DNA of 64,000 nt from contig NC_080572.1 in NCBI RefSeq assembly GCF_030247185.1, positions 124,000,928 through 124,064,927 of the forward strand. The letters are read 5' to 3'. The notes beneath the pieces are model-generated. The model was not told the DNA's origin. It worked only from the letters and a program-made list of their open reading frames with translations, and searched no databases. Origin of the DNA: Malaya genurostris (taxonomy: Eukaryota > Arthropoda > Insecta > Diptera > Culicidae). Positions 22,626 through 32,480 of the stretch are shown piece by piece (position 1 is the first letter of the stretch; the number at the start of each line of letters is the position of its first letter). A program made the translations under genes and the position numbers.

Positions 22626-23450
22626 GTGTTTTCGGATAGTAGAATTGTCAAACGTCTTGCGCTGTTAATGTATCTTTCCATTATTTTACTGATTTCTTGG
22701 TTGCGATAAATTCATCAATAAATATTGTGAATATGTTAAAAGCTTTTGTTACGCAAAAATTAAGCGAATGCACCGATCGCCATATCATCTTTTGAGTCAA
22801 TACATCGAACAGCGATTGTAGATCTCTCTCAAACTAATGGTTTCGAGATATAGGATAAAGAGCGAAGCAAAAATAACTAAGATGACTACTTCAAATTGAT
22901 TCCGAAAATTTACAAAAGTTGCCCTCGCGACTTGTAGTTCTCTTCTCTCTAGTCTGGTGAGATTATTTAGTCGTGTTTAATAATTGTTCGTAGCGTGACA
23001 ATCACAGGAACAATTCTCGATTAACAATTTAGCGATAAAACTTTTTTTTACTTTTAATTTATGACTTCTGGTCTGTCAGTAATTATTTAGTAAATTTCTG
23101 ACTTATAAGAAACTCGGATGATTCGCATCGCTCTTCTAGTAGAAGGTAAAAGTTTAGATGCCAGAAACCTTCTTCTTACTTAAATAAACCTTGTCACGTC
23201 GAATTTTTCCGCACTTTATCTTCATATCCTTACTCTTCCTTGAGTGTTATGGCTCTACATTTTTCATATAAAGAATCCTCTCATAATCTCTTTTTGATAT
23301 TGATTTTGATATTGTTAAAAAAGCGAAATAAATAAAAAATTTGATATTGTTAAAAAACCGAAAGATAAAATGAGTAACTGGAACTTTCGAACGTCCACGA
23401 ATTCATTCTTTTAAAGACTGCAACCATTATTTTTTACATGAACACTGCAT
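22626..23450. other. Anonymous stretch
   Basis: AT-rich, no recognisable gene. A direct repeat (TTTGATATTGTTAAAAAA) occurs at 23300 and 23340. Confidence 0.35.
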
Positions 23451-23672
23451 TCATTTAATAGTTGTATCAATAGTCGTCTCATTAGTCGACACCACATCAT
23501 TTTGTTTAGTATCCCACCTACAATTAACGAATGGTGGAGTTCGGTACTGCGAATCTTTATCAGGAAGTTTTATATGAAAATAATGTGCAATTCTTCTGTT
23601 ATTGCGGAGTAAACATGAGGAGTGATTGTACCAGTTTATCGTTCGAGTCAATGCATAAAATCTAACAACTAA
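23451..23672 (-). other. Possible downstream exon of a host gene
   Basis: On the minus strand an open frame runs from about 23672 (preceded by TTGTTAG, an acceptor-like end) to 23451, reading TRTINWYNHSSCLL and QYRTPPFVNCRWDTKQ. It lies 140 bp after the Cys-rich frame at 23813-24127. The link is speculative. Confidence 0.25.
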
Positions 23673-23812
23673 TGGTTTTCAATCCACCAGAATTTACCCG
23701 ACGCGAACGAACTTCAGCATGCTAAATGCAAGGCAAACCCCTTTGTTTGATCTCATTATTTAAACAGCCCTATCATTGATTCGTACAAAAATCGTTCTAT
23801 AATGTGATTTGT

Positions 23813-24127
23813 TCAACTCACGCCTACGATGGTCAACTGATTACATTGCACACAATGCATCTTCTGGTAAACAATATTAGAACTTTTGATCCTGTTTACG
23901 GTATAGCTAGAACACTCATACGCATCCCGTCGCATTGAGTCATTTGGTAAGCAATAGTTTTGATACCCATTTAAGCACGTGGCTCGAAATGACGAATTAC
24001 ATCCATCAAGTATGCATGTGAAATCTCCACACAAAATATCTCGTTGCGCGCCAAACAATTTTTTCAACGATCTAGTATTCTTTCCTTCGACGGCCAAGCA
24101 CTTATGCAACTCATTGCGCGCCAAACA
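23813..24127 (-). other. Cys-rich open frame, possible exon of a receptor-like host gene
   Basis: An open frame of about 104 codons with eight or more cysteines (CGDFTCILDGC, CLNGYQNYC, YECSSYTV, MHCVQCNQ). The closing pattern, Tyr-x-x-x-x-Cys-x-x-Cys-Asn, resembles the extracellular end of insect Methuselah/secretin-like receptors, where a Y-x-N-x-x-C-x-x-C-N segment precedes the membrane part; this is recall of style, not a database match. It ends at a GTGAGT donor-like site (about 23816-23811, minus strand). A short duplication (TGCGCGCCAAACA at 24045 and 24115) disturbs its start. It could be a decayed exon. Confidence 0.35.
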
Positions 24128-24354
24128 TCAATCGTAGATCTAGCAAGCATAGACGACTTTTTCAGTGGAAAAGTCCATTGTCCATACAAAACAACTTTAT
24201 GGATTTTTACCACTTTTCCGGCAAGTTTTCCTAATTTTTTCGATGTACTAACCCGGTGGGGGTAAAAACTGATCAAACAAAAAAAGAATCATTTAAATTC
24301 GTCCATCCGTTCTTATGTGATGCGATTACAAAGAATGATCTCTGCATTTTTATA

Positions 24355-24390
24355 TAGATAGATAGATAGATATATAGATAGAAGATAGAA
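24355..24390. repeat. (GATA)n microsatellite
   Basis: Irregular GATA/GAAGATA repeat just before the Jockey LINE insertion point. Confidence 0.85.
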
Positions 24391-24403
24391 GATAGATTAC
24401 TCA
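24391..24403 (+). repeat. Target-site duplication, left copy
   Basis: GATAGATTACTCA. An identical 13-mer follows the poly(A) tail at 29061-29073. Confidence 0.92.
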
Positions 24404-24410
24404 GTCGGTG
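24401..24410 (+). promoter_or_regulatory. Probable internal pol II initiator of the Jockey LINE
   Basis: TCAGTCGG at the exact 5' end matches the arthropod initiator TCAGT, as expected for Jockey-clade elements whose promoter lies inside the transcribed unit. TCA is shared with the target duplication, so the first base is uncertain by three positions. Confidence 0.5.
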
Positions 24411-24685
24411 TTGAACAGTCGTTCGCACCGCACGCGTATAGCTCTTGGCTCCTGGAATTTTTTTCTGGCTACCTAGAGTTTCATTGATTCAAGGCTTCAG
24501 TCTTTTTCAAGGCTACCTGAATCACTAACTAAGTGACTAAGTGATACAAAGAGTGATATTAGAGTGACTAAGTGATACAAAGAGTGACTAAGAAATTAAT
24601 CAGCCTTTTTTAAGGCTAGCTAGGAGTCTAATCGAAGACTAATTTAGCCTAGTTAATTTAATTTAAAATTTCATTAATTTCAAAA

Positions 24686-26176
24686 ATGCCTGCGTCCAAC
24701 CGGAAAGGCAACAAGCCTAAGGCTAAAAATAATTCAATACGGAATAAATCACAATCCGTTATTCAACATTTTTCTAATAACATTCACGATCTTATAGAAT
24801 CTGAATGTAAAAATAAAAGACAACGGACGGATTTCCCTTCCGTTGATCCTATGCCGTCTAACAATATTTACGAGATTCTTCCTGAATCCGATTGTAGCGA
24901 CATAGAAGAAAATTCTTCAAAAATTCCCAAAATGGACGCTTGTCGTTCTGGGAAGAAACATCAATCTATGCCACCAGTGACGGTGATGATTTCCGACTTC
25001 AAAGCATTCCGTACTGAGCTTTCTACTTTTCTCCCGGAAGTAAAAGTCTCATTTCAAATCGGACGAAGAGGAGAATGTCGAGTCTTGGTGGATGGATTGG
25101 AAGATTACGAACGTCTTATTCGATATTTGTCCGAAAAACTTCATAAATTTTATTCATATGATATAAAATCAGACAGACCCTTCAAGGCTGTCTTGAAAGG
25201 ATTATCAAATGATCAAAGTATTGATGAAATTAAAAATGAACTAAAAGAATTGCTTGGTTTTGCCCCTTCCCAAGTAATACTTATGAAAAAAAGAGCGAAT
25301 GGTACTTCTAAACCACGCTCTGGAATTTCCCATGAACTTTACCTAATACACTTCAATCGAAGTGATGTAAACAATTTGAAAACTTTAGAAAAAGTACGTT
25401 TCATTTCCCACATTAAAATTCATTGGGAACATTATAAACGGCATAATCGTATTGCAAACTTAACGCAATGTCGTCGTTGCCAAGGCTTCGGTCATGGAAC
25501 CAAAAATTGTCATATGGATATACGGTGTTTGAATTGTGGTAAATCGCATTCGAAAGACGTTTGTCCAATGAATGAAACCACTGATAAATTTTCATGTTCA
25601 AATTGCAATGGAAATCATAAATCCAATTATTTGAAATGTCCTGTCAGGGAAAAAATTTTAAACGCTCGTTCGCTTAAACAACAAGTCAAATCAACGACCT
25701 TAAATTTACAGAACATACCTGAAAATTCTTCTAAGGCACCTGCCAATTCGTCTTCTAACGAAAACAATTTATTGACAGGTAGATCGACCTCGTCATCATC
25801 TTCTTCTAATGTCAGTTATGCTGGTATATTAGGTAGAAATCTATCTCCTATTTCTTCTAATGTAAATAATCAAAACACAGGACCGCCTTGCAGTTCTTCT
25901 TCTAACGAAAACAATTTATTAATAGGTAGACCGGCCAAATCATCTTCTTCTAATGGCAGTCTACCTACAAATATTCCTTCAATGCCATTCGCTTCTTTAA
26001 ATGAAGTCGATTTAGGCGATATAACTGAAAATAAAATGATCTACCTACAAGATCAACTTTTTCAAATGATCATCCAAATGAATTCGACTTCATCACTTTT
26101 TGAAGCATTTCAAATCGGATGGAAATTTGCAAATAATATTATAATGAATTTAAAATTTAACAGTGATGTTAAATAA
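24686..26176 (+). CDS. Jockey LINE ORF1, gag-like RNA-binding protein
   Basis: 496 codons from an ATG in CAAAAATGCC. It binds element RNA and forms the ribonucleoprotein that accompanies ORF2. The N-terminus is basic and Ser/Asn rich. Residues about 100-240 form the RNA-recognition-like region with a PRE-type domain (PFKAVLKGLSNDQSIDEI). Three cysteine-histidine knuckles follow near residues 260-320: CRRCQGFGHGTKNC, CLNCGKSHSKDVC and CSNCNGNHKSNYLKC. The C-terminal part has two repeats of SSSNENNLL-x-GR among Ser-rich sequence. It overlaps the ORF2 start by 11 bp. No stops or shifts. Confidence 0.92.
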   Translation: MPASNRKGNKPKAKNNSIRNKSQSVIQHFSNNIHDLIESECKNKRQRTDFPSVDPMPSNNIYEILPESDCSDIEENSSKIPKMDACRSGKKHQSMPPVTVMISDFKAFRTELSTFLPEVKVSFQIGRRGECRVLVDGLEDYERLIRYLSEKLHKFYSYDIKSDRPFKAVLKGLSNDQSIDEIKNELKELLGFAPSQVILMKKRANGTSKPRSGISHELYLIHFNRSDVNNLKTLEKVRFISHIKIHWEHYKRHNRIANLTQCRRCQGFGHGTKNCHMDIRCLNCGKSHSKDVCPMNETTDKFSCSNCNGNHKSNYLKCPVREKILNARSLKQQVKSTTLNLQNIPENSSKAPANSSSNENNLLTGRSTSSSSSSNVSYAGILGRNLSPISSNVNNQNTGPPCSSSSNENNLLIGRPAKSSSSNGSLPTNIPSMPFASLNEVDLGDITENKMIYLQDQLFQMIIQMNSTSSLFEAFQIGWKFANNIIMNLKFNSDVK

Positions 26177-28817
26177 TTATTTGAATATTTTAAATTGGAA
26201 TGCTCGATCTTTGAAATCGAGTGAAGATGAATTTTATAATTTTCTCAAAGTTCACAAAATTCATATTGCCATTGTGACAGAAACTTTTCTTAAACCAAAT
26301 GTAAAATTGAAAAGTTATCCACATTATGTGGTTCATCGATTTGACAGGTTTACTGGAATTGGTGGTGGAGTTGCCATTTTTGTCCAACGGCAAATTAAAC
26401 ATCGAATTTTACCTTCTTTCAATACTAAAGTTATTGAAAGCTTGGGAATCGAAGTTGAAACCATTCATGGAATTTATTTCATCGCTGGAGCATATTTGCC
26501 ATTCCAATGCACCAGCGAACAATTAAATTTATTTAAAGGCGATTTGCAAAAACTTACAAGATATCGATCGAAATTTTTCGTAATAGGGGACTTAAATGCT
26601 AAGCATGTCCAGTGGAATTGTAGGCAAAATAACAGTAATGGTAAAATACTTCATAAACAACTCGCAGCTGGTTACTTCACAGTTCTTCATCCCAGTAATC
26701 CTACTTGTTTCTCTTCCGTGAAAAACCCGTCTACAATTGATCTGGTTCTAACAGATCAAAGTCACATTTGTAGTGAACCGATTACTCATGCTGATTTTGA
26801 CTCAGATCATCTTCCTGTAACATTCAGACTTTCCAACGAAGCTATAATTAATCCAATTAGTTCTATTTTCAACTATCATAGAGCTAATTGGTTGGATTAC
26901 AGATCTCACATTGAAAATCATGTGGATCATGAAACTATTTTAGAAAATTCTGCGGATATCGACACAGCAATTGATAATTTGAATCATTATATTATCGAAG
27001 CTAGAAATCTTTCAGTTCCCAAAGCTCAAACAAAATTAAATTCTCCTATCATCGATGACAATCTTCAACTGCTCATTCGGTTGAAGAATGTTCGTCGACG
27101 ACAATATCAACGTTCTCGTGATCCTGCTATGAAAAACATAGTTAAGGATTTACAAAAAGAAATTAAACATAGATTTACTCTTTTGCGAAATGAAAATTTC
27201 GCTAAAGAAGTTGAACAAATTAAACCATATTCTAAACCTTTCTGGAAACTTTCTAAGGTTCTTAAGAAACCTCAGAAACCAATTCCTGCTCTCAAGGAAG
27301 GAAATCAAATACTTCTTACAAATGGTGAAAAAGCTCAAAAACTTGCTCAGCAGTTCGAGAGTGTCCACAATTTTAATTTAAACGTTGTGAGTCCTATTGA
27401 AAATGAAGTCTCACTGAAATATGAGCATATTTCAACCCAAGTGTTATCACACGATGACATTATTGAGACGAATTTTGATGAAATTAAATCAATTATTAGG
27501 AAACTCAAAAACATGAAGGCTCCTGGTAATGATGGAATTTTTAATATTCTTATTAAAAATCTTCCCGATGTTGCCTTGAAACTCCTGGTTAAAATTTTCA
27601 ACAAGTGTTTTTCATTAGCTTACTTCCCAAAAAGATGGAAAAACGCTAAAGTAATTCCTATCCTAAAACCTGATAAAAACCCAGCAGAAACATCAAGTTA
27701 TCGACCAATTAGCTTACTTTCTTCTATCAGTAAACTTTTTGAAAAAATTATCTTGTTGAGAATGATGACTCATATAAATGAGAATTCAATTTTTTTACCA
27801 GAGCAGTTTGGATTTCGTCATGAACATTCAACTACTCATCAACTTGTCAGAGTAACGAACATGATAAAATCAAATAAATCTTCTGGGTTATCCACTGGAG
27901 TTGCTCTTCTAGACATAGAAAAAGCATTCGACAGTGTTTGGCACAAAGGTTTAATAGCAAAAATGTCTGATTTCCAGTTTCCTATTTATTTGATCAAAAT
28001 GATTCAAAATTATTTAACTGATCGTACTCTTCAGGTTAGCTATCAGAATTGTAAATCTGAATTGCTACCCGTACGAGCCGGTGTTCCGCAGGGTTCGAGT
28101 GTAGCTCCAATCTTGTATAATATTTTCACTTCTGATCTTCCAAATCTACCCGTTGGTTGTCAGAAATCGCTATTCTGTGACGACACAAGTCTGTTAGCCA
28201 CAGGTAGAAATCTAAGAGTGATCTGCAGTCGCCTACAAAGAAGTTTAAATATTTTCAGTGATTATCTGTCAAAATGGAAAATTAAACCAAATGCAGCAAA
28301 AACGCAATTAATTATTTTTCCTCACAAGCCAAGAGCTTCTTTTCTTAAACCAAACAATAATCACATTCTCAAATTGAATGGCTTGGAATTGACATGGTCT
28401 GATCAAGCTAAATACTTAGGTTTAACGTATGACAAAAAACTCACTTTCAAGGATCACATTGAAGGAATCCAGGCAAAGTGTAATAAATATATTAAATGTT
28501 TATATCCTCTTATAAACAGAAATTCTAAGCTCTGTTTAAAAAACAAATTGTTAATTTATAAACAAATTTTCAGACCAGCCATGCTTTATGCGGTACCAAT
28601 TTGGTCAAGCTGTTGTTCCACCAGGAAGAAAACGCTTCAAAGGATTCAGAATAAAATTCTGAAAATGATTCTGAAGCGTCCTCCCTGGTTTAGTACAAAT
28701 GAGTTACACAGACTCACAAATATAGAACCATTAGATGTAATGTCACATAATATTATAAGCAAATTCCGACAAAAATCGATGCAATCTTCAATTGAATCGA
28801 TTCGCTCTCTGTATTAG
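26166..28817 (+). CDS. Jockey LINE ORF2, endonuclease and reverse transcriptase
   Basis: About 883 residues. It nicks target DNA and copies the element RNA there. The first ATG in frame is 26166, three bases into the longer frame that opens with GTG, and overlaps the end of ORF1. The N-terminal 230 residues are an apurinic-type endonuclease: LNILNWNARSL, AIVTETFL, FVIGDLNAKH and DSDHLPVTF hold the usual Asn, Glu, Asp and His residues. The RT domain spans about residues 440-720: SSYRPISLLSSISKLFEK, EQFGFRHEHSTTHQL, DIEKAFDSVWH (first Asp), RAGVPQGSSVAP and SLFCDDTSLLA (the DD pair). The C-terminus has the ILYAVPIWSSC-type sequence. Initiation at the overlap probably relies on reinitiation. Confidence 0.94.
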   Translation: MLNNYLNILNWNARSLKSSEDEFYNFLKVHKIHIAIVTETFLKPNVKLKSYPHYVVHRFDRFTGIGGGVAIFVQRQIKHRILPSFNTKVIESLGIEVETIHGIYFIAGAYLPFQCTSEQLNLFKGDLQKLTRYRSKFFVIGDLNAKHVQWNCRQNNSNGKILHKQLAAGYFTVLHPSNPTCFSSVKNPSTIDLVLTDQSHICSEPITHADFDSDHLPVTFRLSNEAIINPISSIFNYHRANWLDYRSHIENHVDHETILENSADIDTAIDNLNHYIIEARNLSVPKAQTKLNSPIIDDNLQLLIRLKNVRRRQYQRSRDPAMKNIVKDLQKEIKHRFTLLRNENFAKEVEQIKPYSKPFWKLSKVLKKPQKPIPALKEGNQILLTNGEKAQKLAQQFESVHNFNLNVVSPIENEVSLKYEHISTQVLSHDDIIETNFDEIKSIIRKLKNMKAPGNDGIFNILIKNLPDVALKLLVKIFNKCFSLAYFPKRWKNAKVIPILKPDKNPAETSSYRPISLLSSISKLFEKIILLRMMTHINENSIFLPEQFGFRHEHSTTHQLVRVTNMIKSNKSSGLSTGVALLDIEKAFDSVWHKGLIAKMSDFQFPIYLIKMIQNYLTDRTLQVSYQNCKSELLPVRAGVPQGSSVAPILYNIFTSDLPNLPVGCQKSLFCDDTSLLATGRNLRVICSRLQRSLNIFSDYLSKWKIKPNAAKTQLIIFPHKPRASFLKPNNNHILKLNGLELTWSDQAKYLGLTYDKKLTFKDHIEGIQAKCNKYIKCLYPLINRNSKLCLKNKLLIYKQIFRPAMLYAVPIWSSCCSTRKKTLQRIQNKILKMILKRPPWFSTNELHRLTNIEPLDVMSHNIISKFRQKSMQSSIESIRSLY

Positions 28818-29060
28818 TTAGTAAGTTAGTACATAAGTTTCTTTTCCCCATTACACAATACAAGTAGGTTTAGAATTTTCCCTACACAAAAATCTCAGAA
28901 TTGCGGAAGCAAATGATGTCTTCATGGTAATAACCAAATCATATATATATAACAGGGCTGAAAAGTCACCACTTGTGGCTGAACACCCAATTTAAATCTT
29001 AATAATTTAATTTTAACTCATATTCCAATAAATAGTTATTTAAAAAAAAAAAAAAAAAAA

Positions 29061-29073
29061 GATAGATTACTCA
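29061..29073 (+). repeat. Target-site duplication, right copy
   Basis: GATAGATTACTCA, identical to 24391-24403, immediately after the poly(A). Confidence 0.92.
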
Positions 29074-29759
29074 TGTATTTGATTTTCTCGCATATAGTGA
29101 ATTGCTCATTATTTGTAACAGACCAAAATTATGCTGACAACACACCACCTAACTGATTCCAACTATGGATTATTCCATATAAGAACTGAATAATATTCAA
29201 ACAAAATCTTTTTTATATGAAATTTCAACTGTCTTGTAAGATGTTTACTGTAAATGTTTAGTTTGTGAAGTGCATATCAAACCAGCAGATAAGTGAATAA
29301 TATGTTATCATTTCTCATGAATTTTTGAAGAAACTATAGATACTTGGCGATCAAATATAAATAATTTATAGTTTTAGAATTCGTAAAATCAATTATGACG
29401 GCATTCGATTTGTGGATATTCTTTCAAACCGCTGTACAATTTGAGTTTTCGGGGCGTTTTTCGGTAAATTACAAAGCAATTGAATAACCAATGGTAAGGT
29501 ACTTTGTTAGTTTTGCTTGTTAGTTCATGCAAAAAGTTTTCTTAAAGCTTTATAAACGAACTATAAACTATTATATTATTTGTCAAAAAGGAAACTAATT
29601 ACACCTGTCATGAAACATGTTGCTGAAATAATTACAATGCCCTAACTTTTGACAGAAATATGACATACTGCGATGCGATGCGTAATAAGCCAAATTGTCG
29701 GTTCTATTCTACTGAAAACCCTCAATTAATTGTGGAACATCCTTTACACGACCTTATGT
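29074..29759. other. Anonymous stretch
   Basis: AT-rich, no gene recognised. Confidence 0.4.
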
Positions 29760-30240
29760 AGTGTGGTGCGGATATGATCATTGGTCCCTATTTTTCCTAG
29801 ATTATGGAACATCGAAACTATCAATGGCGATCATTATCGAGCCATGATAAATGATTTTGTGATGCCCATTGTTGGTGAAAATGGTTTAAATGGCTACTGG
29901 TTTTAACAGGACGGTGCAACATGCCATACAACTCTACTAACAATCGATTTGTTGCGATAATTGTTCCCCGGACGAGTCATATCGAAAAATAATGATTTTA
30001 AACTGGCCTTCGAGATCACTCGATTTGACGCCACCAGACTTTCTTGTGGGGCTTTTAGAAATCCAAGGTATACGCTGATAAGCCCAGAACCATAGCGCAA
30101 CTCACAGACAACACACGACGTGAAATCGCCGCCATATCGACCGATACATTGGCCAAAACGATGGAAAACGCCGAAAAAGGGCACATTCTCGATCAGATGG
30201 TAATAACTGAATTATAACAACTGGAGTAACTTATTTCAAA
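29760..30240 (+). pseudogene. Tc1/mariner-superfamily (DDE_3-type) transposase relic
   Basis: Across several frames it gives ETINGDHYRAMINDFVMP, QDGATCHTT (catalytic Asp region), LFPGRVIS, a PSRSLDLTPPDFL-like stretch (the DLTPxD box) and RREIAAISTDTLAKTMEN. The order and spacing match insect DDE_3 transposases, as in the minus-strand relic at 8900-9500. Stops and frame changes make it inactive. Confidence 0.75.
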
Positions 30241-31599
30241 AATATTTAGTAACAAATTTTGAAATATTTTTGGCTGGTAAGCTGTTAAAATAACAAAAAG
30301 AATAACAAAAAAGACTTTAGCAGTATCAAAATCGTAACAGATTTTGAAACGTTTGTATCACAATTATTTTTGAATTTGATATAAATACCGAAGTTCGAAA
30401 GTACAAATTTATAACAATAGTAGTAATAAATTAGATAGAATAACGAATAGTCCTGAATAATTACATTTTTATGATTGATATTGGTAATTAATGTATAAAT
30501 TAGAAATAGGTTTTAGAAAACTATATCAAAGCAAAGTTTTATCATTGTTCCAACCATAAATTGTAATATGTTTTTTTTTTATTAAATGAATAATTTGTTC
30601 ATTGATCTGGTTTCTTCTTTTAGTTTTTTTAATAATTTTTTATATCACGATATAGAGCAACGGAAAAACTCATTTTGTCAATTAATGAACATTATTATGG
30701 CGCTTGTAAATGAAAATAAACATTATAACTGATTTTGAACACATCTTTATTTTCAATATAGGGGTGCATATCAGAAACTCAATGAAAAATACACATAGAA
30801 ATGTGGTCAGGTTTTGAACACTTACAGCTCAGTCTATTTTGTATCAATTATTAATATTATTTCATCATTTGATAGGAAATATTTCTAAGTTTTGATTTGA
30901 ATGTATCAAGTCACGTTTTTACCTTTTTTTATATATATATATATATATAAATAGGTATAGAATTCGCTCAAACTTTCGAAAAAACTAGTCGCAAATGAAA
31001 GGTCGCCCCGTCACCCAGAACGCTATTGAATGGTTTTGAGATCGGATGTTTACTTTTTGAGTTATACGAAGTTTTATGTCAAAATTTTCAGTTTTTTGAC
31101 AGTATCTGTCACAATTGACTTTGAAAACAGAATATGTTTTTAGACTTAGATTCCGCACGGTAATAGCTATCCAACAAGCCATAGTTTGTTAAAATCCGTC
31201 CATTTTTAACGGAGATATCAATATTTTTGTGTAAACGACTTTTCCCCTTATTCCAGCAGTAGAAGTTTTGAGCACTGTATGACAAAGAAATGCTTGGGAG
31301 CAACGGAAAACACGATTTTTTTACTGTGACATACAATTGTTTCTAAGTGCCCAAAAGACTGTGTACAGCATACTTTTTCATGACAATTTGCCTTGGACCG
31401 ATTTTAGCACGGTTCGTTTTTGGCAACATAATCGTTCGAATATGGCATTTATAAACCAGATGATATCAGCATTTTCGAAAGTAATTCCATAATTATATTG
31501 ATTTAAACTACTTACAGTAATAAAAGCTGGAAGAACATAACTTCCATATACCATACGACTCAGTTCGTCGAGATCAGCAAATGCGTGTGTGACAAATAA
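30241..31599. other. Anonymous AT-rich stretch
   Basis: A (TA)n run at about 30931-30950. No gene recognised. The part after 31000 (GAAAGGTCGCC... TTGAGTTATACG) has the style of the dispersed repeats. Confidence 0.4.
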
Positions 31600-32480
31600 T
31601 TTCACTCAATTTTTTCGGAGATGGCTAAACCGTTTTCTACAAACTCAGATTCATATGAAAACTAGTATACTTCCAAATTTGGATCCGACTTCTGATTTCG
31701 GAACCACAGGATGAAACGAAATTAAAATAATGCAATTCATTTTTCTCGTAGATGGCTGAACCGATCTAAGATTCAAATGAAATCTAAGAATCATCTATGA
31801 TTCAAATGAGAGGTCTTAAAATCCTATAAAAATTAGTCAGATCCGATTTCTGGTTTAGGAGATACAGGGTGATTAGTATAAAAATGTCCATTTCACATAA
31901 ATTAATCAGGTTTATCGGGTTTGCAAATTTGGATAGTCGATTACCAAATAAATTTATTTCAGTTTAAGCGGTATTCTTTTTTGGATTCGGAATGTACCCC
32001 CAAATTTTAATTCGCACTACAATTTTTCAAAGATGTCTACACACTCCTCAGGTGAATTTATCTGATTTCGGCTGCACCGATCTTAGAACTCCGGATCCAG
32101 TATCGAATCGTTTCTCAAAGTTTAATCATTCTTTCAAAAAGGCCAAATCGAACTTCAAAAACAAAAATTCAAATTAAAGGCCTAAAGGTCCCATACAAAA
32201 TTGGTGAATTTTATCCGATTCTGGAATTACAGATGATGAATATTTAAAATTCATACCGATATAGAAGATGTAAATTGTTTGGCGTATTAATTTATGGCCA
32301 TTCGAATCATTTTGGGTTATGCTAGTTCCTGAATACCAGCTCTGGAAGTACCATAAATAATGACGAAAAACTCTAAAGTGGAACTTACTTCGACATCTCA
32401 TGGTATGTTCAATCGAATGTCACACGTTAAGATTGAAATTCGATACGCTTTGCAGATTCGAAATTACAGGGTAATGAGTG
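31600..32480. repeat. Degenerate dispersed repeat, cluster 3 (largest)
   Basis: Successive, diverged copies of the phrase set: TTTTCGGAGATGGCTAAACCG...CAAACTCAGATTCATATGAAA (about 31610), CTCGTAGATGGCTGAACCGATC (about 31745), AATGAGAGGTCTTAAAATCC (about 31805), CCGATTTCTGGTTTAGGAGATACAGGGTGAT (about 31845) and GGTCCCATACAAAATTGGTGAATTTTATCCGATTCTGGAATTACAG (about 32187). This order repeats imperfectly about every 100-130 bp. Confidence 0.65.

Larger units (their letters stand above)
24404..29060 (+). mobile_element. Jockey-clade non-LTR retrotransposon, full length
   Basis: Complete LINE: a 5' UTR of about 280 bp, ORF1 (zinc-knuckle gag), ORF2 (endonuclease plus reverse transcriptase), 3' UTR and a poly(A) tail ending at 29060. 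A perfect 13-bp target-site duplication (24391-24403 and 29061-29073) bounds it, the hallmark of target-primed reverse transcription. Both ORFs are uninterrupted. The 3' 1 kb of a nearly identical copy is at 62995-64000 in reverse. These points suggest recent insertion and perhaps continuing competence. Bases 24526-24597 of the 5' UTR carry an imperfect two-unit repeat of GTGACTAAGTGATACAAAGA. Confidence 0.95.

Noticed and set aside
22573..24390. A single retroelement spanning from CTAGCTGACCCG to the GATA repeat
   Set aside because: No coding evidence for a retroelement inside, and the two end phrases alone are too weak.
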